NCBI GenBank assembly: GCA_003532555.1
Contig: DOEU01000060.1
Span: 1,061-7,816 of the forward strand
Source: Verrucomicrobiota bacterium
GTDB lineage: Bacteria; Verrucomicrobiota; Kiritimatiellia; Kiritimatiellales; Pontiellaceae
DNA length: 6,756 nucleotides
Direction: 5' to 3'
The position numbers and the translations under genes were made by a program. The notes under the pieces are model-generated. The model was not told the DNA's origin and did no database searches. It saw nothing but the letters and a program-made list of their open reading frames with translations. Below are positions 1 to 6,277 of the stretch, piece by piece. The first letter of the stretch is position 1. Each line of letters starts with the position of its first letter.

Positions 1-2041
1 GGCTGTAGCAGTTCATCCAGAAGATGTTCGCTTTAATCATCTTATTGGAAAGAAAATATGGCGACCTTATCCGAAAGGGATGATTCCTATTATTGGAGAC
101 CCTTATGTAGACCGAGAGTTTGGAACAGGATGTTTAAAGGTCACGCCCGCGCATGACAAAAATGATTTTGAGATAGGCCAAAGACATGATCTTGAGATGA
201 TCGAGGTGATTGATGAATGTGGTATACTTAAGCAAGAAGCTGGAGAATTATTTCAAGGATTAGAGCGATTTGAAGCCCGCCTAAAAGTCGTTGAGCAATT
301 AGAGAAAGATGATTTGCTTATCGAAAAAGAAGCGTATGAAAATGTCGTTGGTTTTTCTGAAAGAGGAGATGTTCCGATAGAACCCAGATTGTCCGAACAA
401 TGGTTTCTATCCTATCCTAAAGTTGAAGAAGCGAAAAGAGCGGTAGAAAAAGGGATTATCAAATTTCATCCAGATCGGTGGAAAAAAACATATCTGCACT
501 GGCTGAATGGAATTCAAGATTGGTGTATCAGTCGTCAATTATGGTGGGGACATCGAATTCCGGTATGGTATCGAAAAGGAATTTCGAGAGATGAATTGGA
601 CTACACGAATAGCAATCATGTGTATGTAGCGATTAATCCTCCTGACGATAGAGAAAATTGGGAACAAGATCCTGATGTTTTAGACACATGGGCCTCATCT
701 TATCTTTGGCCGATGGCTAATTTGGGGTGGCCTAAGCCAAATGAACACGAGTTAAAAGATCTGAAAACTTGGTATCCGACATCTACCCTTGTAACGGGTT
801 TTGACATTATTTTCTTTTGGGTTGCTAGGATGATAATGGCAGGACTCGAATTATATGGAGATGATAAAAAAGAGCTAACAGATGACGATATTAAAGAACG
901 AATTCCTTTTAATGACATCTATATCCATGGAACCGTCCGAGATGATCAAGGGCGTAAAATGTCCAAGAGCCTCGGTAATTCTATTGACCCTCTAGATATC
1001 ATCGAAAAGTATAGTTCAGATGCATTACGGTTTTCATTATTGATGATTACGGCAACAGGGCAGGATATTTACATCAATGATGATAAATTCGAAATTGGTC
1101 GAAATTTCATGACAAAACTCTGGAATGCGGCGCGATTTATGGAGATGCATTCGGAGGAAGTCGATATTCATGCACTCTCATGCGATGGCATTGAATTATC
1201 ACCGGATGATCAGTTTATTATTTCGAAATTGAATGAGGCGATTGCATCGTTAGAAGATCATTTACGACGTTATCGATTTAATGATGCGACCTTAGTCCTT
1301 TATGATTTCTTTTGGCATAGCTATTGTGATCGATATATTGAGTACTCGAAACCGTTGCTTTATCGAGGAAGCACTATAGATAAACGCCGCACATTGGCAG
1401 TGATGCATCATGTATTTAATGCGGGGATACGCTTACTGCATCCATTTATGCCCTTTTTGACTGAAGAACTTTGGTCGGGCATGAACTATAACCATACTGA
1501 AAGACGGATTATTAAAGCGGCTTGGCCGAGATCTATGTTGGTGGATCAAATTGATTTGAATCTAGTTAAATACGTCGAAGGAAAGCATGATTTAATTAGG
1601 GTTGGTCGCGTTCTTCGCTCTGATTATGGATTAGCGTTAAAGCAAACCGCTTGCTTTGGTATTCGTGCTAATGATCAAGAGACAGTACAATATCTTAAAG
1701 CGGATGCAGCGTCTCTTACTGCCGCACTTAAAGCGGAAGCATTGGATGTACAGATTGAGTATGAACCGACGGGGAGTATGCCGAGCGGTATGTCGAAGTT
1801 AGGAACGGTGTATATGTCGATTGAAGGTTTGATTGACGTAGAGGCGGAGCTAAAGAAAATTCAGGGAGAACTGGATCAGGTTGACGGTCATCTTAAAGGT
1901 GTTCAAGTGAAGCTAGCAAATTCGAATTTTGTGGATCGAGCACCGAAGGAAGTAGTGGCGTTACAAGAGGCTAAGGAGATCGAGTTGAAAGAGAAAAAAG
2001 AGAAGCTTGAACAAAATATAGCCATGTTTAAAAAAGTATAA
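1..2041 (+). CDS. valS: Valyl-tRNA synthetase (partial, 5' end outside window)
   Basis: This is a cytoplasmic class I aminoacyl-tRNA synthetase that charges tRNA-Val with valine and edits mischarged threonine. The reading frame is open from base 2, giving 679 visible residues. A full-length enzyme is usually about 880-950 residues, so the N-terminal portion with the HIGH motif lies to the left. Visible in order are the end of the CP1 editing domain (TPAHD at 143-157), the catalytic segment CISRQLWWGHRIPVWY (about 521-570), DVLDTWASS (674-700), the KMSKS ATP-binding signature (956-970), an anticodon-binding domain with HPFMPFLTEELW (about 1439-1474), and a C-terminal charged coiled-coil arm (about 1835-2035) with the family's NSNFVDRAPKEVV turn. 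No cysteine zinc-knuckle follows WYRKG. The gene ends with TAA, 28 bp before the convergent reductase. Identity is very secure. Confidence 0.97.
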   Translation, partial: AVAVHPEDVRFNHLIGKKIWRPYPKGMIPIIGDPYVDREFGTGCLKVTPAHDKNDFEIGQRHDLEMIEVIDECGILKQEAGELFQGLERFEARLKVVEQLEKDDLLIEKEAYENVVGFSERGDVPIEPRLSEQWFLSYPKVEEAKRAVEKGIIKFHPDRWKKTYLHWLNGIQDWCISRQLWWGHRIPVWYRKGISRDELDYTNSNHVYVAINPPDDRENWEQDPDVLDTWASSYLWPMANLGWPKPNEHELKDLKTWYPTSTLVTGFDIIFFWVARMIMAGLELYGDDKKELTDDDIKERIPFNDIYIHGTVRDDQGRKMSKSLGNSIDPLDIIEKYSSDALRFSLLMITATGQDIYINDDKFEIGRNFMTKLWNAARFMEMHSEEVDIHALSCDGIELSPDDQFIISKLNEAIASLEDHLRRYRFNDATLVLYDFFWHSYCDRYIEYSKPLLYRGSTIDKRRTLAVMHHVFNAGIRLLHPFMPFLTEELWSGMNYNHTERRIIKAAWPRSMLVDQIDLNLVKYVEGKHDLIRVGRVLRSDYGLALKQTACFGIRANDQETVQYLKADAASLTAALKAEALDVQIEYEPTGSMPSGMSKLGTVYMSIEGLIDVEAELKKIQGELDQVDGHLKGVQVKLANSNFVDRAPKEVVALQEAKEIELKEKKEKLEQNIAMFKKV

Positions 2042-2069
2042 TCAAGTAGCGATATATATGCTCTGGTTT

Positions 2070-3284
2070 TTAAAGAAATAATTTAAGGTCCACGGCAGTA
2101 TCGGCCACGGATGATGGTGGAAGATCGGCTTCTGACTGAATCAATTTTTTCGCGATATTAAATTCTTGGGGGCTGTTAATAGCGTCCATTGCTTCGAGTT
2201 TATCTTGTTTAAAATACCAGACGCTAAATCCGCTTGCATTGGGAGAATCGGAGCGAATAATTTGGGTGTCCGCTTGTTTTTTTATACCTGCAATTTGGAG
2301 TTTGGTTTCATACTGATCCGACCAGAACAATGGAACTGCTTGATGATGAGATGATTCACCGCATAGGTGGGCAGCAAGATTTTTGGCTTGGTCTAATGCA
2401 TTTTGAATTGACTCGAGGCGAAGATCGATTCCATATCGTTTGTTGAATTGATTACAACAGTCTCCAACTGCATAGATATCTTTATATGATGTCTGATTGT
2501 GTTCATCTACTTTAATCCCGTTATCTATCTTGAGGCCGGCTTTTTCGGCGAGTTCTATATTAGGATTTGAACCAGTGCCTAAAATAAGTTCATGTCCTTT
2601 AAAAGTTTGACCGGTAGTTGAATATAGATGGATTTGATTCGTCATTTTAGAAATAAAATTGATGGTTGTATTGCAATGAATTTTCACACCTCTATCAAGG
2701 TGTAATTTTTTTAGGAAGTCAGCCACAACTGGAGATGCAACTCGATTTAAAATATGAGAGTCCTTTTCGATCAACGAAACTTCTATTCCTCGTTGGCGAA
2801 GGGATGCAGCTACTTCTAGACCAATGAACCCCCCGCCGAGAATTAATATATGTTTGGATGGATCGATGCTTTTATGAAGGTGCTTCGCATCATCAGCTGT
2901 TCTAAGTTGAAAGGATTTTACGTTTGATAAACCTTTTATTGCAGGTGTAATGGGTTTTGATCCTGTTGCAAGTATAAGGCTGTCGTAGCGCATGGTCTGC
3001 TGGTTATATTCAATTGTATGATTCTCTGGATCAAGAGATGTAACTCGATGGTTTAGTAACAGGTTAATTTTATTGTCTTGGTAGTATTGTTCAGTTCTGA
3101 GTGGTGAAGGTTCGGTGAAGGAAATATTTTTCAGTACTCTTTTTGAGAGAGGTGGTCGCTGGTACGGGAGGTTTTTTTCATCTCCTATTAGGGTAATAGG
3201 ACCTTCCCATTTTTTTGCGCGTAAAGTTGCCGCTAGCTGGACGCCGCTATGCCCAGATCCAATTATAATAATTTTTTCTTTCAT
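2070..3284 (-). CDS. NAD(P)H:ferredoxin reductase, rhodocoxin/putidaredoxin reductase type (FAD flavoprotein)
   Basis: This 404-residue cytoplasmic flavoprotein is expected to move electrons from NAD(P)H through FAD to a [2Fe-2S] ferredoxin. The N-terminal FAD Rossmann motif is GSGHSG (residues 9-14). It is followed by the subfamily signature PYQRPPLSK (40-48), an ATGS motif (106-109), a second Rossmann motif GGGFIG for NAD(P)H (150-155), and the FAD-contacting YAVGD box (271-275). The C-terminal dimer/reductase domain carries FWSDQYETKLQIAG (320-333), typical of CamA, ThcD and HcaD-type reductases. Length and domain order match the family. The start is the ATG at 3284-3282, because the Rossmann fold begins four residues later; no clear Shine-Dalgarno sequence precedes it. 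No ferredoxin, P450 or dioxygenase gene is in the window, so its electron acceptor is unknown. It lies divergent from lipA. Subfamily confidence is high; the exact partner is not determinable here. Confidence 0.9.
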   Translation of the reverse strand: MKEKIIIIGSGHSGVQLAATLRAKKWEGPITLIGDEKNLPYQRPPLSKRVLKNISFTEPSPLRTEQYYQDNKINLLLNHRVTSLDPENHTIEYNQQTMRYDSLILATGSKPITPAIKGLSNVKSFQLRTADDAKHLHKSIDPSKHILILGGGFIGLEVAASLRQRGIEVSLIEKDSHILNRVASPVVADFLKKLHLDRGVKIHCNTTINFISKMTNQIHLYSTTGQTFKGHELILGTGSNPNIELAEKAGLKIDNGIKVDEHNQTSYKDIYAVGDCCNQFNKRYGIDLRLESIQNALDQAKNLAAHLCGESSHHQAVPLFWSDQYETKLQIAGIKKQADTQIIRSDSPNASGFSVWYFKQDKLEAMDAINSPQEFNIAKKLIQSEADLPPSSVADTAVDLKLFL

Positions 3285-3420
3285 AATATTCTAAAAGATT
3301 AATTCAAATTCAGATGAAAGTCGAATCACTTGGTTTAACAGTCTTATTCATATTTTTTCCCTTATCTATAAATATAGCTTCCACGTTTAAGGGGTTCTGC
3401 TACTTTATAAGAGATTTGAT
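3285..3420. promoter_or_regulatory. Divergent intergenic control region between the ferredoxin reductase and lipA
   Basis: This 136-bp A+T-rich stretch separates two divergent genes, so it should contain both promoters. For lipA the best -10 candidate is TATAAA at 3367-3372, but no good -35 box stands 16-18 bp upstream. A small perfect inverted repeat, CTATA-AA-TATAG, covers 3366-3377 and overlaps this -10. It could be an operator or just A+T-rich chance. For the reductase, a TAGAAT hexamer (minus strand, 3293-3288) lies almost against the start codon, which would imply a nearly leaderless transcript; its -35 is poor. Promoter assignments are weak. Confidence 0.4.
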
Positions 3421-4323
3421 ATGGAAGTCAGTCGGAGTTTAAAAATGGAACGAATCGAAGAAGTTGTGCCTGTGCGTCCTCTGCGTCTGCCTGATTGGTT
3501 ACGTAAACCTATTCAGACAGATAAGTCTTACAGTGAAACCCATAAAGCATTAAAGAAAAACGGATTAAACACTGTGTGTGAGGATGCAAAGTGTCCAAAT
3601 CGACATGAGTGTTGGAATCATGGAACGGCAACAGTAATGATCTTGGGTAATATTTGTACAAGAAATTGCCAATTTTGTTCAATCGCGCATGGCCTTCCAA
3701 ACGAACTTGATCTAAAAGAGCCCATACGCGTTGCAGAGGCTGTTAAAAAGATGCAATTAAAACATGTAGTAATTACAAGTGTTACACGTGACGATTTGTC
3801 TGATGGCGGTGCTCATATTTGGGCTCAAACGATTCGCGCTGTAAAAGAGAATGTACCTGGAGTTACTGTGGAAGTTCTTACTCCAGATTTTTGGGGAAGA
3901 AAAAAGAATTTAACAATGGTACTCGATGCTAAACCCATAGTCTTTAATCATAATATTGAAACAGTTAAGCGTCTTCAGAGAGCTATTCGTTCTGGGGCAA
4001 CATATGACCGATCAATGAGTGTTCTTAGATGGGCCTCAGAACATAGTGATATTAAAGTAAAATCTGGCATTATGCTTGGTTTGGGAGAAAACGAAGAAGA
4101 GGTCCGTGAAACCATTCATGACCTATACAAAAATGGGGTTCGATTACTTACAATAGGTCAATATATGTCACCTACAAAAGATCACGCTCGTACACATAGA
4201 TATGCTGAACCAAGAGAGTTTGTTGAATTAGAAGATTTTGCTTATGAAATTGGTTTTGATGCGGTGGCGTCTGGACCACTAGTTCGCTCGTCATATAGAG
4301 CCGATTTGATGATCCAACCCTAA
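3421..4323 (+). CDS. lipA: Lipoyl synthase (radical SAM, [4Fe-4S] enzyme)
   Basis: LipA inserts two sulfur atoms into protein-bound octanoyl groups, making the lipoyl cofactor of pyruvate and 2-oxoglutarate dehydrogenases and the glycine cleavage system. All hallmark residues are present in this 300-residue protein. The auxiliary-cluster cysteines follow C-x4-C-x5-C (C53, C58, C64), the radical-SAM cluster is CTRNCQFC (C79, C83, C86), and the C-terminal RSSY motif (289-292) supplies the serine ligand of the sacrificial cluster. TSVTRDDLSDGGA (119-131) and FNHNIETV (175-182) are also family-typical. The upstream ATG at 3421 has a weak AAGAGA six bases before it. An in-frame ATG at 3445 (giving 292 residues) has a better GGAG at 3434-3437. 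Both leave the conserved region intact. No lipB is visible nearby. The glycosyltransferase follows after 15 bp and is probably cotranscribed. Confidence 0.96.
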   Translation: MEVSRSLKMERIEEVVPVRPLRLPDWLRKPIQTDKSYSETHKALKKNGLNTVCEDAKCPNRHECWNHGTATVMILGNICTRNCQFCSIAHGLPNELDLKEPIRVAEAVKKMQLKHVVITSVTRDDLSDGGAHIWAQTIRAVKENVPGVTVEVLTPDFWGRKKNLTMVLDAKPIVFNHNIETVKRLQRAIRSGATYDRSMSVLRWASEHSDIKVKSGIMLGLGENEEEVRETIHDLYKNGVRLLTIGQYMSPTKDHARTHRYAEPREFVELEDFAYEIGFDAVASGPLVRSSYRADLMIQP

Positions 4324-4338
4324 ATTAATGGCACTAAT

Positions 4339-5028
4339 ATGAAGATTAAACGATATGGAGTTTTAATCTGTGCTCATAATGAAGCAGATCATATAGCCTC
4401 TATCGTTCGGTCTGTGATTACAGTTGGCGCATCTGAAATAGTTGTAGTTGATGATGGATCAACTGACCATACGGCGGCATTAGCACAACAAGCTGGCGCA
4501 TCCGTCTTTCGTAATCGTAAGAATTTAGGTAAAGGGAGCTCGCTGAAACGCGGTCTTAAAGTGATGCTAGACCGAAAGGTAGATGCTGTGATTGTGGTTG
4601 ATGGGGATGGGCAACATGATCCAGAAGAGATCCCTTTTTTCTTAGAGGCTTATGAACGAACCGGAATTCCAGTTTTGATTGGAAATAGAATGGCTGATAC
4701 TCATGGCATGCCATTTATCCGTAAATGGACTAATCGATTTTTTGCATATGCTTTAAATCGTTTGATGAAGATATATGTAGCAGACCCACCTTGCGGATTT
4801 AGATTTTATAGGTCTGATATACTCCCTTTTGTAATGAGTTCAGAAAAACGATTTGCTTTTGAGTTCGATGTGCTTTTACGAGTAGCAAGTAGAAGAATTA
4901 GAATTGATTCGGTAAGAATATCAACCATTTATGCAGATAAGCAACATAGTCATGTAGAACCATTCCGGGATGCATGGTTACTAGGTAGGGTAATTCGAGA
5001 TCATCTAACTAGATCTAAATTCAATTAG
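4339..5028 (+). CDS. Family 2 glycosyltransferase, Dpm1-like (polyprenyl-phosphate-type)
   Basis: This 229-residue protein has the GT-A fold signatures of family 2 glycosyltransferases. They are an N-terminal LICAHNEADHI strand-loop (9-19), the nucleotide-binding VVDDGSTD (36-43), NLGKGSSLKRG (62-72), and the metal-binding VDGDGQHDP (87-95). PPCGFRFYR (150-158) follows as in the Dpm1/DPG-synthase branch. That branch commonly transfers a sugar from UDP or GDP to dolichyl- or undecaprenyl-phosphate on the cytoplasmic membrane face. No transmembrane helix is evident, so it should be soluble or peripherally attached. The sugar and acceptor cannot be read from the sequence. It follows lipA by 15 bp with no clear Shine-Dalgarno sequence, suggesting translation from a shared transcript. 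Its last codons overlap by 8 bp the tail of the DUF368 gene on the opposite strand. Family is secure; specificity is inference. Confidence 0.88.
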   Translation: MKIKRYGVLICAHNEADHIASIVRSVITVGASEIVVVDDGSTDHTAALAQQAGASVFRNRKNLGKGSSLKRGLKVMLDRKVDAVIVVDGDGQHDPEEIPFFLEAYERTGIPVLIGNRMADTHGMPFIRKWTNRFFAYALNRLMKIYVADPPCGFRFYRSDILPFVMSSEKRFAFEFDVLLRVASRRIRIDSVRISTIYADKQHSHVEPFRDAWLLGRVIRDHLTRSKFN

Positions 5029-5039
5029 TAGATTTTTTT
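5011..5039 (+). terminator. Possible weak rho-independent terminator at the end of the lipA-glycosyltransferase unit
   Basis: AGATCTA at 5011-5017 can pair with TAGATTT at 5029-5035, including one G-T pair, leaving an 11-base loop. A run of seven T residues covers 5033-5039, so it overlaps the end of the 3' arm and continues past it. The stem is A+T-rich and weak. It overlaps the stop codons of both convergent genes. Termination here is plausible, since two transcripts collide, but the structure is marginal. Confidence 0.3.
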
Positions 5040-5929
5040 GAGATGGACTCTGTCCACAAAATTAAGAAAACTCCAATTAATATAATAGCTAGAGCTGTCC
5101 AAGTTTCAGTGCTTATTTCAGGGAGATAATAAGTATATCCAATCACTTTTTCCGCAGATCCACTAGCTGAATTAAAATTAGAAAGTATCTCGTTTTTCCA
5201 AGGCCACAAAATCGCAAGTGACCCAAAGATAAAGCCGGTAAGAATAGAGATCGTCTGATCATGGTAATTTTGAAAAACCGATCCAAGTATGCGAGCGAAT
5301 AGAAGAATTCCGAATAATGCCCCGCATCCAAATGGAATTAATATATTTAACTCCAATCTGCTAATAGAATTAATTAACAGTTCATAATTACCCATTAAAA
5401 GAAGTACGAATGATCCAGAAAGACCGGGGAGAATCATGCTGCACATTGCTATAGCCCCACAAAGTAATAGATAGAGAGTTGATTCGTTACTTGTCCCTGG
5501 AGTTAGAATAGCCATGCTTCCGGCAACAAGGGAGCCAGAGATAAAGAAGATTATATTTTGCATGTTCCATTTCTGAACTGTTTTCCCAACAACGTATACC
5601 GAAGCAATTATGAGGCCAAAGAAAAATGCCCAGACAAGTGTTTTTTGGGAAATAAAGAGATACTCGAACAATCTAGCTAAAGATATAAGGCTTATGAATG
5701 CACCTGTTCCAATCGCTGACAAGAATATGAGATCAACATGTTTAGTTAGCTTCTTAAACTCTCTATTTTTTAATAATATGAGAGCAGCTACATCAAATTT
5801 ACTAATAGCCTGAATCAAGCGCTCAAATATTCCAGTAACAACTGCAATCGTACCCCCAGATACACCAGGAATTACATTCGCCGCTCCCATGAGCGCTCCT
5901 TTTAATGAATTTAAGATGAATTCCTTCAT
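5021..5929 (-). CDS. DUF368 integral membrane protein, PopT-type putative polyprenyl-phosphate translocase
   Basis: From the chosen start this is a 302-residue polytopic membrane protein, a usual length for DUF368. Hydrophobic segments run through most of it (roughly residues 14-34, 66-86, 98-116, 125-143, 152-182, 196-216, 226-243, 278-292). The family signature IPGVSGGT is at residues 20-27, and a second copy, LPGLSGSF, is at 167-174, pointing to an internal duplication. DUF368 members (PopT) have been implicated in returning undecaprenyl phosphate to the cytoplasmic leaflet for reuse in envelope synthesis; assignment here is by family. The frame stays open back to an ATG at 6112, which would run antisense through the nfu start. 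I prefer the ATG at 5929-5927 because members typically begin with a short MK-type leader before the first signature. An ATG at 5977-5975 (318 residues) is the alternative. It ends within the last codons of the convergent glycosyltransferase. Confidence 0.88.
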   Translation of the reverse strand: MKEFILNSLKGALMGAANVIPGVSGGTIAVVTGIFERLIQAISKFDVAALILLKNREFKKLTKHVDLIFLSAIGTGAFISLISLARLFEYLFISQKTLVWAFFFGLIIASVYVVGKTVQKWNMQNIIFFISGSLVAGSMAILTPGTSNESTLYLLLCGAIAMCSMILPGLSGSFVLLLMGNYELLINSISRLELNILIPFGCGALFGILLFARILGSVFQNYHDQTISILTGFIFGSLAILWPWKNEILSNFNSASGSAEKVIGYTYYLPEISTETWTALAIILIGVFLILWTESISKKSTN

Positions 5930-6014
5930 TGTATGATGATCCAAACCTTGTTTGATAGGTTGCAAAGGTGTAATCATATTAGTTATATATGTCAATATAT
6001 GAAGGGAGTATAGA
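5930..6014. promoter_or_regulatory. Divergent promoter region between the DUF368 gene and nfu
   Basis: This 85-bp A+T-rich stretch must drive both the nfu-acs unit and the DUF368 gene. On the plus strand, TTGATA (5952-5957) with a 17-bp spacer precedes CATATT (5975-5980), a plausible sigma-70-type promoter for nfu. On the minus strand, a perfect TTGACA (5995-5990) stands 17 bp before a poor TACACC (5972-5967). If used, it would start RNA near 5960, downstream of the alternative ATG at 5977 but upstream of the preferred ATG at 5929. The two candidate promoters overlap, so the genes could interfere with one another. The matches were found by eye. Confidence 0.4.
6003..6008 (+). promoter_or_regulatory. 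Shine-Dalgarno site of nfu
   Basis: AGGGAG lies six bases before the ATG at 6015. It is the clearest ribosome binding site in the window and fixes the nfu start, while most neighbouring genes lack a strong site. Confidence 0.7.
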
Positions 6015-6266
6015 ATGACAGATAAAGAAATTTTAGATGCATTAGAAATAATTATGGATACGGAAGTTACTCCAGCATTGGCTTCACATGGCGGTGGAGG
6101 TGAAATAACCAAGGTTGAAGATGGGGTCGTTTATATAGAACTTGAAGGTGGTTGCAAAGGCTGTCCCGGTGCACGTATGACGATGAAAAATGGCATTGAA
6201 ACAATGTTTAAAGAGCATGTGCCAAGTGTCAAAGAAGTGGTAGACGTGACGGATCACGATCTTTAA
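6015..6266 (+). CDS. Stand-alone NifU C-terminal (Nfu-type) iron-sulfur cluster carrier
   Basis: This 83-residue cytoplasmic protein consists only of the NifU C-terminal domain. The conserved segment GGCKGCPGA carries the CxxC pair (C47, C50), which in this family binds a [4Fe-4S] cluster, probably shared between two subunits, and passes it to apoproteins. The upstream ALASHGGGGE stretch (21-30) is the usual LxxHGG-type motif. It lacks the N-terminal A-type domain of NfuA and the IscU-like domain of full NifU. It has a good Shine-Dalgarno sequence. It is followed after 11 bp by acs, with which it is probably cotranscribed. Nfu proteins are known to serve lipoyl synthase in mitochondria and some bacteria, and lipA lies about 1.7 kb upstream, though in a different transcription unit. 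The family call is secure; the client is inferred. Confidence 0.93.
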   Translation: MTDKEILDALEIIMDTEVTPALASHGGGGEITKVEDGVVYIELEGGCKGCPGARMTMKNGIETMFKEHVPSVKEVVDVTDHDL

Positions 6267-6277
6267 GAATATTTTCG

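Noticed and set aside
700..918. Open frame on the minus strand inside valS
   Set aside because: It is fully inside the conserved catalytic region of valS and looks like a shadow of it.
2048..2071. Possible terminator between valS and the reductase (AGCG/TGCT arms followed by a T run)
   Set aside because: Only about four pairs form before an A-A mismatch, with one being G-T; too weak to call.
2166..2354. Plus-strand open frame inside the ferredoxin reductase gene
   Set aside because: It is antisense to the conserved C-terminal reductase domain, with no recognisable features or start signal.
3509..3700. Minus-strand open frame inside lipA
   Set aside because: It is antisense to the essential cysteine motifs of LipA, so the sequence is explained by lipA.
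5610..5813. Plus-strand open frame inside the DUF368 gene
   Set aside because: It is antisense to membrane segments of a recognised gene, with no domain.
5982..6000. A+T-rich inverted repeat ATATAT-GTCA-ATATAT
   Set aside because: It is an alternating AT tract in a promoter region, where such symmetry is expected by chance.
5930..6112. N-terminal extension of the DUF368 protein up to the ATG at 6112
   Set aside because: It would run antisense through the first codons of nfu, has low-complexity content including a proline run, and does not resemble the family's N-terminus.
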